A DNA stretch of 64,000 bases from Boletus sp. NGJ. Lineage: Eukaryota; Basidiomycota; Agaricomycetes; Boletales; Boletaceae. The notes below the pieces were generated by a model. It saw only the letters and a list, made by a program, of their open reading frames with translations, was not told the origin of the DNA and did no database searches. Each line of letters opens with the position of its first letter. Position 1 is the stretch's first letter. The DNA is taken from positions 310,001-374,000 of the forward strand of contig JAGTXK010000038.1 in assembly GCA_019096195.1 (NCBI GenBank). Direction: 5' to 3'. Below, in pieces: positions 22,235 through 33,818 of the stretch. The translations under genes and the position numbers were made by a program.

Positions 22235-23711
22235 CTAATATGCAGCCAAGTCGATACCTTGGGCCTGGATGTTGGCTAGATATATCCTCTCCTCGTCCAA
22301 AATAAGGAGGCCAGACTTTGTGAGCATCATTTCGGCCGACGTGCTGTTTATAAAGAATTTTCCGATCAAGGTGCCCACAGAGTTCCATACGTGTGTCCCA
22401 TCCCCACACCCCGAATAAACGTTGCCGTTCGTGTCAAGTTGGATGCCATCTGGGATGCCAGAATCGCTGTAAGCAAAGACACGACGGTTTTTGAACGACT
22501 GGGTCACTGGGTCGATGTCATACTGGTAGCTGTCGTAGCGCAGAGTGAGGGTAACCGAGAACAAACGAGTCCAAGGAAACCTACATTGTAGCGGGATACG
22601 TCTGATTGTTTCCAAACAAACCATTGACTACACCTGTGTCGGTCCTGAAGATTTACTTGTAAATGCTTGCACCAGACTCAGCAGAGACCCTGCTTACACG
22701 AATGCAGTTTTGCCGTCAGGGGTAATGGCGATGCCATTTGGGTTCATGAATTGGTCGGCGACAACTCGGACTTGACCAGTCGATGGGTCAAAGCGGTACA
22801 CCTGGGAAGGCAACATCGGCTGTGGACGAAATGCATTCAGCCAGCCGTATCTACATGAGTGTGTCAGCTTTACTCGTCTCCTAGATTAACGGAGAACTTA
22901 CGTGGGGTCAGTGAAAAACAAGATATCAGTCCCAGGTAGCACCTTGATATCGTTCAGTGAGTTGAACTGCCTGCCGTAGAAGTTGTCCAGCAGGACGGTC
23001 GTATTGAATGGTGGGCGAGGGTTCACGAGTACAATTGAAGGAGGCAGAAGGGCACGCCCTGAGGTAACAAAGAGAAGATTTCCCTTGTAAGGGCCCGTGC
23101 CTCCATTAACCATCTGTACAGTGTCAGAAAGGTTTAGCTGAACAAGCGTGAGCCATTCCGTCCTCGTGCCTATTGTAGGTCCTGCTCACGGTCTGGATTT
23201 GTATGTTGACTCCACCCGTGGTAGTAGCAAGGGCATTATCGACTTCCGTCATGTTAAGCATCGAGACGACACTATTGTTGTACCAGCCATTATATCCAAG
23301 AGGACCACCATCGTTGCTGGAGAAAAAAACGACGTTGAGGTCGGGGACGTAAATCGGGGCTTCGTGAGCGAAGGCAAAGCCTGGGTTTGACACGACAAGC
23401 CGGATAGATGCATTCGGTCCTGTTATATCGACGAAGGAGGGATCAAACACTTGGATGATGGGTGGGGTCGCGTTCGTCGGATTAAACCCCACGAAAGAGT
23501 CGTTTGTACGCCATTGAGTGTAGTTCGCACCCACGACATTGTATTCGAGGGGGTTGATGTACTGCGATTGTTAACACTCTTCTCTTGTGAGCCGCGGTAG
23601 AGAACATACCACAGCGCCAGGAGGCAAGGTGAAACCTGGGGCGTTACTGGCCCTTGTAGTCGACGCTGCAACAATAGCCACCATCAACGTAGCAAACGCT
23701 GTTACGACCAT
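22235..23711 (-). CDS. Secreted lactonohydrolase (SMP-30/gluconolactonase-like), copy B
   Basis: Calcium-dependent six-bladed beta-propeller family that opens aldonate or pantoyl lactones (Fusarium lactonohydrolase type). Six exons: 23610-23711, 23190-23561, 22902-23137, 22698-22850, 22585-22644 and 22235-22529, sum 1218 nt, 405 residues, all phases consistent. The signal peptide is MVVTAFATLMVAIVAASTTRA. Propeller landmarks: FAFAHEAPIYVPDLNVVFF, VQMVNGGTGPYKG, LLDNFYGRQFNSLNDIKVLP, TDILFFTDPTYGWLNAF, FMNPNGIAITPDGKTAFV, VFAYSDSGIPDGIQLDTNGN. The substrate cannot be told from sequence. Upstream duplicate of copy A; about 325 bp around exon 3 are nearly identical between the copies, introns included. 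Confidence 0.85.
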
Positions 23712-24570
23712 CGTTAGTAAATGAGGAACTTTGTTTTGGTGCTGAATCGTGTCCCTTCTCCCGCCTAAGTCAAGGAAGAGGCTCGAACAAGTTCAGACTC
23801 ACTCTCTCTCGACAAGCACGCTTTTAGCTTGCGTCTTGGTCACCGGGATCGGGCAGCCGCTTCGCACCATCCTTGAGTCGCCTGACCACCACGGGGAACG
23901 ACATATGTTTGAGAAGCAGCGCGGTTAGCAGAGTTTTTCACAACGTAATCAATTGGAGTTACCTTTGCCGTAACTCAGTGAGTTTGTCTCCCAAGCACGT
24001 TGCCTCGTCCTACATACCTGCCGGGACAAAAAACCTTCTCCAACTGGCGTACATATCTGATCTCCTTGATGGCCCTCTAAAGAAAATTTGGCCGACCTCA
24101 ACAGTCAGAACGCAATGATGCATGGAAATTTCCAACACGTTCCCAGTTGGTCTCAAGATATATTAGAAAGTGGTCAAGTGACTGCCTCGCGTCAAAACGA
24201 CTGCTGCTGCTGACCCTAGGCCGCCGCCTAGTATCATTTACTTGATTGTAATATCGCTGTCATTCCTGTTCCGTCTTGGATTTGTTACAACAACCATTAT
24301 ACATTCATTGCAGTGGGAATCCACAATGTGAGTTGACTCAACATGGTTGTCATGGTACAAAAGCGGAATTTGACTCATCGGGCCTGAGGGAATGGATTGC
24401 GCCCGGGGTCCTTCTACCATGAGGCCTTGAGGTATGGGCCAAGCCGCCATGCCTTTAACTTGAATGTGGAGGCCCAACATAAGGTGGCATTCATGGGCAC
24501 TTCCATTCATGCATACTTTGTCCAGTCTTCTCGCGGCCTGCTGACCCTGTATCACCCTAGTTTGCTCTAG
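23712..24570. other. Intergenic, no gene recognised
   Basis: Contains the promoter side of lactonohydrolase copy B and the unresolved 5' end of the rhodopsin-like gene. Open frames here (23873-24118 plus strand, 24238-24555 minus strand) show no family signal. Confidence 0.35.
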
Positions 24571-25813
24571 TATGATTCAGGTTACATTAAAGCAGGTCTC
24601 GTAGATCAATGTGCCCATATCCTTGCCATAGCAGTCGTGGCTACAGCTTTTGCGAGTGAGTTTCCAACAACTCTTTGAGTTCTACTGATTAGCGTAACCG
24701 TTTCAGTCGCGTTCAGCGTTACTCAACTGCTGACAGTTTTTAGTCAGTCTCTTTCGATTGACGTTTCGACTGAAGATACGATGGTTTTGGTGGGAGGATG
24801 CGTGGGCAGCGGTAGCGATGGTTTTTGCGATGGCATATGCCACCGTAGTTCTGACATGTACCCAGACCAGTCAGTCGCGCTGGGTTTGGGTGCACTTGGA
24901 CATGCAATAACTTGTTCACCTCTAGCAGGTTCTGAGACGGTTAAAATTCCTACTTGGATCTCTTTCTTATTTACCAGCATCATATATGGTGAGTCTCATC
25001 ACATTTCGTTGGCAGACTGTCCGATAACTAGCTTTTATAACCATTAGGTCCGTTCGAATGAATCTACTTTATTCAATCATCCGAATCATCTTGCCTTCCA
25101 CATGTCTCCGCAGTGTTGCGCGTGCCATCCAGTGCCTTCTTCGTCGTTGTCTGGGTGGTAATAATTGTTTTGAAGGTGTGGTCGTGTCTGAGGAGCCAAA
25201 AACTCACACTCGAAGAGTTAGCATGTCACGTTTCGAGCCCGATAGCAATCTTTCAAGTAACAGGCGAGTGCACCTATCTTTTAAAAATATTTCGCTCACT
25301 CTCTAGCAGCCGATTTCGCTGGCGACGCAAATTCTTGGACTTCTTTGGAGGGTCAAGCTTCCCCGACGACAGCGGGGGACGATCTTGTCGATATTGCGGT
25401 CATGTCCATGATTTCATTGCCGCGTGCTATCACTGAGGTAGATTGTGAGCTACCACCGATTTCTGAACTCATGCGAATGCTTCGCAGCTCATCTTATCCT
25501 CGGTTGTATGCAATTTCCTCATTATCGTTACATACATGTACCGTACTCGAGCTCGTCAGAATCCGAGAATTCCTCGGAAGATGATGACTTCACCACGCCG
25601 GGGCCTAGAAGTACACAGTCCCTTACTACAGTGGACTTGAACACTTCTGATCCGACTACTACGGGGGCTACCAATTACTTGAGGACCGTCGTCCTTACCG
25701 ATCACCTCATCAACTTCGTGACTGCGGGAACATTCGCCGTGTCCACACTGGTTATTTTACTGTTGTACATATCCCATCCCAGTCTCGTTTCACAGTGCAT
25801 TGTGTCTGGCTGA
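24571..25813 (+). pseudogene. Fungal rhodopsin-like integral membrane protein, frame-broken paralogue
   Basis: Segments of a seven-helix fungal rhodopsin-domain protein appear in order but in changing frames: AHILAIAVVATAFA, then FRLTFRLKIRWFWWEDAWAA, MVFAMAYATVVLT, SVRMNLLYSIIRIILPSTCL, VPSSAFFVVVWVVIIVLKVW, WRVKLPRRQRGTILSI, VMSMISLPRAITE, and VVCNFLIIVTYMYRTRA. It is a clear paralogue of the minus-strand gene at 36267, sharing SVR, SIIRI and VCNLLVVVTYLYR-type motifs. Introns are visible (for example about 25435-25488). At least three frame breaks occur (about 25115, 25395 and 25555); the second would be cured by one more T in a TT run. Whether it is dead or mis-sequenced is open. The 5' end is not found. 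Confidence 0.55.
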
Positions 25814-26587
25814 TATTGCCAATACTCCAAACTGATTGCTATCGTGATGGGTGATTAAAATTGCAGCTTCAGGCTTCAAGGACAAGGCACGCTGCCGCAT
25901 GTTCTGCGGAATCCTTGCCGTCTGTATTTGATCGCAAGGTTGACAGCTGAAAGGAACTTTGACCAGGGACGGGTAGAACAGCTACCGAAACAATTAAAAC
26001 ATGTGCACTTGGTTGAAAAAAAAAAAATGCGGGGTAACTTAATCATTCGTACATGGTCATAATTTGGTGGAGCCGTTGGACTAAGACCCGGGGTTTCGTA
26101 CACTCTGACCACGGATCATGCACATGAAGGCGCAGAGAATTAATCATAGTAATAGCAAGCTCTTGGATATATTATACTTCTCTTCGCGACGTAAGTCGAA
26201 ATGATGATGGCCGACGAAGGTTATCACCTTCGCTGTAAGTTTATAGACCCGGAGCGGGTCAGGATGACCAGATCCCTTGAAGAAAGAATCCGAAAAAGGG
26301 TAACGGAAAAAAAAAAAAGTAATTGTTTGATGTTTCGTCTTGAGCCTTGAGCTGTCGGTACAAATCGGTTTCTCATGCCAGCACACCTTGTACGGCTCAG
26401 TCTATTTGAAGTTGAGCGCTTGTTCGATTTAAATGCCGCAACAAATCTTGTTTTCCGCTCCGTTCTGAATCATGGCTAGCCGGTTCGTGGTTAGTTGAAC
26501 CGTGGCTACCGGCTGAAAGCGCTGTCATTTTCACGTATAGGGCCAATAAGCTTATCCCACTGGGATAATATATAAATCCCTTCCCCC
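25814..26587. other. Intergenic; promoter side of the desaturase gene
   Basis: Two A-rich homopolymer tracts (about 26019-26028 and 26310-26319) and no recognised gene. A CCAAT box (26542-26546) and a TATAAAT at 26571 lie just upstream of the desaturase ATG at 26588. The TATA is only 17 bp before that ATG, so initiation downstream of it is possible. Confidence 0.4.
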
Positions 26588-28312
26588 ATGCCTACCCACC
26601 TTCCCGACAACATCGAGCCGCCAACCCCATCCGGCTGGGACGTCCTTTTACCCCCTGCTTGTCGGTTATAGACGACACTTGGAACCATGCTTGGCGTCCC
26701 TGCCGTCGAATACCTTAGCAAGGATTTTCCGCCCATCACTGGCATCAGGTGGTTCAATCTCTCTGTCCTCGTGATCACCCCGGCCTTGTCCCTCTACGGC
26801 TTCTTTTGTGTCCCAATCCTCACGACAACCGTCGTTTGGACTGCACTTTATTATACTTTCTCTATGCTCGGTAAGCCCTAAGAAGCCCGCGCACTTACTC
26901 ATTCACACTAACCCCGACGTCGAAGGCATCACTGCTGGTGAGCTACAAGGGACTGCCGAGCCGACGTCAATATCAAGACTTCTTTTACAGGTTACCATCG
27001 TCTTTGGTCGCATAGGTCATACGTAGCCTCTTACCCTCTTCAAGTATTCCTCATCCTCGCCGGTGCAAGCGCTGTCCAAGGGTCTTGCTACTGGTGGGCC
27101 CGTCGCCACCGTTCTCATCATCGACACACCGACACGGACCTCGATCCGTATAATTCGGAGAGAGGCTTACTATGGACCCACATCGGATGGGTTATATTTG
27201 ATACCGACCTTCGCCCAGGTCCAGTGGATACATCCGATCTAAAGAATGATCCACTCGTGCAGTGGCAGCATCGCTGGTACTTTGTCATTTTGACCATTGT
27301 TGGTTATATCCTTCCAATGTGTATCCCCGGCTTGCTCTATGGGGATTGGCGAGGTGGTTTTTACTTCGTTGGGGCACTCCGCATGACCGCTTGTCATCAT
27401 GTATGTCATCCACCACACACGAATTATCGCTCTGACTTGCATTCACAGAGCACGTTTTGCATCAACTCTATTGCACACTACTTTGGAAGCACACCTTACG
27501 ATGACAGGCAATCTCCTCGTGACCATTTCGTCTCTGCCATCCTCACGATGGGTGAAGGGTACCATAACTTTCACCATCAGTTCCCCATGGATTATCGGTA
27601 AGAATTACATCTTTCTTTGTCTGCGATTCATTCACGCGACTCCGTCTCTAGAAATGCGTTTCGCTGGTGGCAGTATGACCCAACCAAGTGGTTCATCGCT
27701 ACATGCCAGTTCCTCGGGTTCGCTTCCCATCTTCGGGTATTCCCTAGCAACGAGATCGAAAAGAGCGCCCTCACAATGAAACTCAAGGCTCTCAAGAATG
27801 TTCAAGATTCAATTGCTTGGCCTGTCCCACCCGACGAGCTTCCCGTAGTGACGTGGGAATCATGTATGCCAAGAACTCCCTTCACTTTCGGGTGCTGACC
27901 GGATGTCGCAGTCCAAGAAGAATCGAAATCACGCACGTTGTTGCTGGTGTCAGGTTTCATCCATGATACATCGTTGTTCCTAGACCATCATCCGGGGGGG
28001 ACGGCCCTCTTGAGGCAGAACACTGGGAAGGACATGACGGCCGCGTTTTTCGGGGGAATATATTCCCACTCACACGCTGCTCATAACGTGCGTTATTGCG
28101 TGATTCTGCGTTTAGTTGGCTCTGATCGTATTTCCCTCTGCCATGCGTACCCTGGATTTCAAAACGTTTAGCTCTTAGCAATGATGCGCGTGGGAATCCT
28201 CGCAGGAGGCGTGGAAATGCCTGCGGAACATATCGTACCACCAAGCCAACGGCTCGTTATCAGTGCCACAGTCCCAAAGACACCCGACCTCGGGACCTCG
28301 AGTCCAATGTGA
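26588..28312 (+). CDS. OLE1: Acyl-CoA delta-9 desaturase with C-terminal cytochrome b5 domain
   Basis: ER membrane enzyme that makes palmitoleate and oleate from saturated acyl-CoA using electrons from its fused cytochrome b5. The three His boxes are present: HRLWSH, HRSHHRH and HNFHHQFP. The b5 heme-binding HHPGG and a later HAAHN are present too. Exons: 26588-26870, 26926-26937, 26991-27400, 27449-27597, 27652-27863, 27912-28087 and 28172-28312. The second exon is 12 nt and encodes the ITA of GITAGYHRLWSH. Two single-base frame breaks sit in the N-terminal ~40 codons: the CCCCC run at 26651-26655 (one C short) and the CCC at 26698-26700 (one C too many), between PDNIEPPTPSGWDV, IDDTWNHAWRP and AVEYLSKDFPPITG. 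Since the rest is perfect, error is more likely than decay. Confidence 0.92.
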
Positions 28313-28619
28313 CATCCCCGGAAGAATCTTTATAGAAACAGAATCCGATTCGCACACTCACTACATTCGTTCTGATCAACTAACTTGTAGCAACCATTAC
28401 CAACATTAGAAGTAACCGACGTCGTTGCGGTGAGGTGAGGAAGTATCGGTCAACCCGATCGGGTGCACAATCGAAAATAATACTGTATGACATGTTTTCT
28501 TTCACCTCGGGAGCTCAAGCTTCCTATCATTCTGTATATACATGTGCTACACACGAGACGTCATGGAATACATGCTGAAATATTTGATACACCCACAAGG
28601 CAACGAGTGACTCTGGCTT
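28313..28619. other. Intergenic between convergent genes
   Basis: 307 bp; 3' ends of the desaturase and epimerase genes. No gene seen. Confidence 0.4.
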
Positions 28620-30088
28620 TTACTCTTTGAGAGCCTGCTCGAGAGTCTCGGGGAAACTGTCCAAGAGAGACAACTTCTTGGACTTTGTTGGTTCCCAACC
28701 AAGTTTGTACAGCCGTTCAGGCTTCACGAATTGGTTCCCACCGAGTAATGACCACCCATCTAGTAACGTTTAGATAAACAAGTACAGCCCATCCCAGTGA
28801 AACCACCATGACTTACAGTTACCCAGAGGATCAACCACTTCAGCGGGAAGCGGGCGGCTACCACCCTGCTTGATTATACCCTTGCTGAACAGATACTGCT
28901 CGAGAAAATGACTCGAGCGAGCAAAACCACCTGCTGGAAGCACTCACGTCGCCCATGACTGTCGTCCATTTGTGGTATGTGATTCTAGGCTCCAAACTGG
29001 CCGCAAAGTCTGAGGATACAGACATCAGTTACAGATAGTCGACGTAAAACCAATCCGTCTTACAGAGACCTTCGGGGCCCTCGTCAGCTCTACCTTCCAG
29101 AGCTGCCTGTAAGACGAGGATTAGACCCATTGCGCAATCTTTGACATGAATGTTATTCATCGCATTTGCGCCAGATCCCCAAGTGCCGGCGTAGCCAACA
29201 TTCTTCATCATGTCAATGAAAATGCGGAGCCATAGCGTCGTTTTCTGCACACCTTCCAAACCATCCATTTTTCACTTTCGTCCGTTGTCGTGAACCCCTT
29301 GCATGTGCTTACCTTGACCAACGCCATAGATCTACAGACGGTCACAGTATCAAAAATCGCAACCATGACGAACTTGATGGGGCACACCTGAGCTGGGTAA
29401 TAGATGATTGTGCGAACTGGATTTTCAGTACGTGATCCTGCTTCCACGATCTGTTCTCTAGAACCAAAGCGTATTACCTCGACATTGTGTAAACCCACTT
29501 ACAGGTATGTCCGAATCGAGGTGGGTATTTGCCGGATCACACCTGAAATGGAATTGAGGACCATGATCGCGGTCGGGATGTCGTTTACTCACTGTTTCAA
29601 ATCCAAACCTATGTCTGACCATTCCCTGACATGCTCGACAGGTTTACCTCTCGCATTGTCGCTGAAAATACCACAACCAGACACGTGGATATAGAGGGGG
29701 GGCTTTCCTGGGTTATTTTTCGAGTTCGTCTCGAGTCCAGCAAGGGTCGCTAGATGTCACTCAATCAGCTTTCCTGATCCACTTCAAGAAACGTAGAGGC
29801 ATTGAACGTACATTCGATGCTCGCAGGGTGATCTGAACTCGCACAGTTGATGACTATGGCAGCTTTCGCAACTTGTTCTTGGATGATAGCGTCGTCGTCG
29901 AGAGTACCGTCAACGAAGCTAATGTTCGAGTACACGTTCTGGACTTGTTCCTTTCGCTCTGCGGTGCCGTTACGTAGAAGGGCAACAACATGGAGATGGG
30001 GGAACTTTTCGTTCAGCAGTAGTAAAAACTGAGAGCCAAGGTAACCAGTGACTCCTAAGAAGAAAACTGTCTGAGGTTGAGTAGACAT
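28620..30088 (-). CDS. NAD-dependent epimerase/dehydratase (extended SDR-like)
   Basis: Rossmann-fold oxidoreductase; substrate unknown. The N-terminus TVFFLGVTGYLGSQFLLLL carries the GxxGxxG nucleotide-binding motif, and a later segment has RTIIYYPAQ|IYGVGQG with the YxxxK-like region degenerate. Further landmarks: ATLAGLETNSKNNPGKPPLY, IHVSGCGIFSDNARG, NVGYAGTWGSGANAMNNIHV, KDCAMGLILVLQAALEG, SLLGGNQFVKPERLYKLGW. Exon 1 is 29812-30088 and the next begins at 29749; later introns separate CDPANTHLDSDIP, IVEAGSRTENPV, IYGVGQ and VQKTTLWLRIF. The last exon ends at 28620. A TGA in the first intron looks like a premature stop if unspliced. The start MSTQPQTV was chosen over an upstream in-frame ATG (30151) because it directly precedes the Rossmann strand. 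Confidence 0.85.
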
Positions 30089-32642
30089 CTTCAGTGAAGA
30101 AAGCGCGTTACGCCCGGTGAGATCAAGTGCACTCTTATTATAGATATGCACATTTGCAGCTGTATGTCATGCAAAACTGGGAAAATGACACTTTTTACTA
30201 TATCCAGGATGACCCTGTAGTTTGGAGGTTCGTTGACCAACATATGAGGTATTGAGACTGTGTTATTTGGTCAACTACCAAGTCAGCGCATATTGTCTGC
30301 CTGAGGGGACGTGATAATCCACTGACCGTCATTAATCATTGGTTGCCATCACAATACGATCACGATCACGTCGAGTTGCCTGGAACGTTCACGAACTATA
30401 CATGTAATTTTGAGCATCTCTTGTTTACCACAGGGTCGAAAGTGGGTAACAAGGATACAAGGCTATGCACCGACGGCAGGACGCCACCTTCTGCCAGGTA
30501 CAAGTAACGTTGGATGAGTTGCATCAGGATAAAGTAATGTGCCGTGTCCTTACAGAGTTCCGAACTCACCCTAACAATCCCTCCCCTGTGACCTGGATTC
30601 CCATAGCGTGCTGGCTAACCTTTTGGAGGTCACCGCGGAGAGTTTCAGATCCGAGACAGTAAGCGTCAACGTGTGGTGGATCAGTGCGCCCTTCGGATGG
30701 CGGAAAAAAAAGTCATCATATGACACTCATCATCAATCATCTAAGATTATTAAAATAGCAGCCGATCTCGTTTCGCTTCACTTTCGGTCGTAGTACCTAT
30801 ACAATATCTCCATCACCCAACCGATGGCAATTTAAACTCGGGGCATCGCTAGCAGATAAGGAGATCGATGTAGAGGTCACTGGCAGGGGAGTTTGTGGGA
30901 GAAAAACAAGTACTGTACTTGCAATGTGGTGCTAACTCAATCGGTCTGCTCATCTATTGTCTAGGCACCCCATCTTATCGGGAGCTAGCGTGTCGGGCTT
31001 GCAATGACGAGCTCAAGGGTCACCGCTGAGCGCGCAGAAACGAAGGATTAAACACTCCGACGACTTGTTAGTTGTCCCTCGGTTCAGCCGAGTCGACTGT
31101 TGGCAGCGGGCGAATTACACCGATGTTACCCCTGAGGCATCAGTAAGCTTCCGGTGCAATTTAAGAGTCAAAGGTAGATTGTCTTACTATCTTGGTCTGC
31201 CTAGGGGAAAGCAGCCGTACGGTCAAGTTCGAGAAGGCGGGAACTCGAGTTCTACCAATTTACAACTCAAATCTTAATGCTAAAATATATTGTTTGCAGC
31301 TCCATACAAGCTATAGTCTAGGAATACATACATGAGCGACCCTTGGATTTGGTGACATTGAAGGCACTTTTCGGTGTACTCACCAAATGATATTCAGATC
31401 AGCTGGGTTATTTCCGTAAGGTCAAGGCGAGCTGTCAGCACATGCTTCAGTAAGAAAAAGGAGCTACAATGAAATTTATGCACTCGCACAGCGAAAGAAG
31501 GTTTTCCATGAGGGTCGTAGGGATGATACTGATGGAGCGACGTGCGTGATTCATGATTTCATTGTTCCTCCCGGGCCCGGCTTTGACGACGAGTTCGTTC
31601 ATCCAGGAGATCACCTCCCCGATCGCTAGCGAATGGGCTTGTGTTGCGCGCGCACGCGGAGTCCCTCGAAATGAACTTTTGAATAAAGACGATGTCGGGA
31701 CAGGTCGGGACCGGCGAGCGCGTGTAAGGCAGACAACTTTAAATAAACATACCTCGGTTTCATCCCATTCGCAAATGTTTAGGAGGCGGTCGCCGAAGAG
31801 AGCTCGGAGACACTGAAGTCTCCACCTTGGAAGGCTTCATAACCCAAGACCTCGCCATTAGATAACATGTTGAGGTGGACGAGAACTTTGCATCGCATTT
31901 GCACCAAACCTACCTCGACTTGGAAGCTGTTTACTATGCGCTATCGCCGCTATGCAGAACCGGAGTACGTCTTATTGAACTGCAGTAGTAGTAGTGTGGC
32001 CGAAGTGAGAGGGGAATAGATGTCTGACTTTGGGAAGCGCTGTCAGATCGAGTTCCTTGCGATAGTCGGGTGCTTTTGCACTGGCAGAGGTGGTTGAGAA
32101 AAGATGGTTTTCCGTTCTCGTTCGCCTGACCGGTGTGAGTAAGAGGGGTGGGTTTGAGTGTCCAGTATATCGGAAGTTGCAGCAAGTTGAGTGTAACCAA
32201 AGAAAATACACCTTTTCGATGTTCCGGAGGTCTGTTCATCTGGATCGAGATTCTAGGGAACTTGCTGTCGACGGAGATGCTGACTCGTGTAGATGAGTAG
32301 TGACGAATGTCACGTAGTTAGTGATCCAACTCAATCAAATGGCAGGAAAACGGAATAATCTGTTTGTGTTCACAACCTGAAAGGAACTTACCCGTGTACC
32401 CCCCCAAACATGGATGAGTCCACACACGACATCTTAATGCCTGTCGGTTGATGACAAAGGGTAAACATTGTATTTGAGCGGACATCCCAGAAACACTATG
32501 AAATGACATGGGAGGTGTCACTGCGGCCGCTGTAATAATGCACCATATCAGAAGTATCGTAAAATACCATAGGCAATGCAAAAGAAGTGAACGAGACCGA
32601 ATACATCCAGTGTCTCAAACAAAAGTATGCGCGACCATGATG
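30089..32642. other. 2.5 kb gap without a confident gene
   Basis: Open stretches exist, mainly on the minus strand around 31500-32240 (for example segments reading IGEVISWMNELVVKAG and KAPDYRKELDLTALPKVRHL), which might be exons of a small spliced gene. I could not join them to a family or find splice sites that fit. A short gatcac repeat lies near 30356-30370. Confidence 0.3.
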
Positions 32643-33682
32643 CTAGAAGCATGTATCAGCGTGTTCGGCTTCCCGTTCTTCCTTCGCTTTCCTGAATTTC
32701 TCGAAGTAAGGCTACGCGATTGATTAGGATTATGTGCTGCACGGTGCGAAAATGACAACTTACAGCTTTTTCCTCCGGGGACATGGAGCTCCAACGATTT
32801 GCAGCTGCGAGCACACCCCGAACTACATAGCTTTTCTCTGGAGATGTCTCATTGATGAGGGCTTGTCCATCTGGGCTATTGCGGAACTCGTTCGAAAATC
32901 TGGGAACATGCTTAATGAGAGATACCTTCTTAACAACACATAAAAATCAAGAACACACAAGAGATACGCGGATACGGGATTTGAAGCCTTCTTCTTTGCG
33001 TGGAACTTGGGTTTGCCCTGAACTTTACGAATTGCGTTGAGTCGTTTCAGGTCGGTTTGGGAAGTGTTGCGGCAAAACTCTTCTCGCTGTTCCTTGGCCT
33101 GCGCCTTTCTGGCCTCATTCTCGTCATAGAATGGCTAGAGAAACGACAAAAGGTTGAATTACAAGGACGCTATACTGGTAGGTCATACATACTTGTTTCT
33201 CAGCCATGGAGTAGCTCCTCCAAGTTTCACCAGCACGCCTGGTCAGCTCATGAATCTCCTCCAGTGAGCTCGCGCGGGGTTGAGATTTGAGGAAAGAGGT
33301 ATAGAAAAGGAGGTATGGGCCGGGTGCACGCTTGGGAGGCTTGAGATTTTTTGGTATGCGGACTAGCAAAAACGATGAGTTTGGCCGAGACATGGTACAA
33401 CGCATGCACACCTCTCTGTTGCTCCTGTTTCGGCTTCTTCTTCTGATGCTCGGATGGTGGCCTGCCTCTCTTGACGGGAGCTGCGCATTCACCCTTGATA
33501 GCCCTCTTTTCGACAGTCTTGCGCGTGTTCTCCTCGCCTGTCTCCTGAGATACATTGAACTGAGTGGTCGCGAAGAGGGTGCGACGCGTGATAATTGAAA
33601 ACTTCGCTGAATGAGCGATGCGGGCAGCGACAGGGACTATCGTGCCGAGTGTCATACGCTTAGCAAAGAGCGACAAAATCAT
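32643..33682 (-). CDS. Mitochondrial HMG-box DNA-binding protein (two HMG boxes)
   Basis: Abf2/TFAM-like architecture: packages and maintains mitochondrial DNA. The N-terminus is basic and lacks acidic residues (MTLGTIVPVAARIAHSAKFS then IITRRTLFATTQFN), as in a matrix-targeting signal. Box 1: PPKRAPGPYLLFYTSFLKSQ, HELTRRAGETWRSYSMAEKQ and, after an intron, PFYDENEARKAQAKEQREEF. Box 2: HVPRFSNEFRNSPDGQALIN, VRGVLAAANRWSSMSPEEKA, PYFEKFRKAKEEREAEHAD. About five exons with introns near 33382-33430, 33141-33194, 32950-33015 and 32703-32754. Two in-frame starts are possible, 33682 (MILSLFAKR) and 33655 (MTLGTIV). Divergent from MED8. Confidence 0.8.
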
Positions 33683-33818
33683 TCTGGAGAGCAGATGGAC
33701 GATCTGTTGAGGGGTCGCGACTCGCAACAGGCTCTTTCAATTGTCACATGTCACATGTCACGGTCGAGCGTCTGTCACGCTACCTGTGACTTGCGCATCG
33801 TGCTCGTCGTGTGCGACG
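33683..33818. promoter_or_regulatory. Shared promoter of HMG-box gene and MED8, with a GTCACAT repeat
   Basis: 136 bp between opposite starts. At 33743-33763 the heptamer GTCACAT occurs twice in a row and continues as GTCACGG, giving overlapping CACATG E-box-like sites. A role as a bHLH-type binding site is inference. Confidence 0.45.

Noticed and set aside
29750-29811. Apparent premature TGA in the epimerase gene
   Set aside because: It falls in an intron; splicing SIE to STLAGLE restores the frame.
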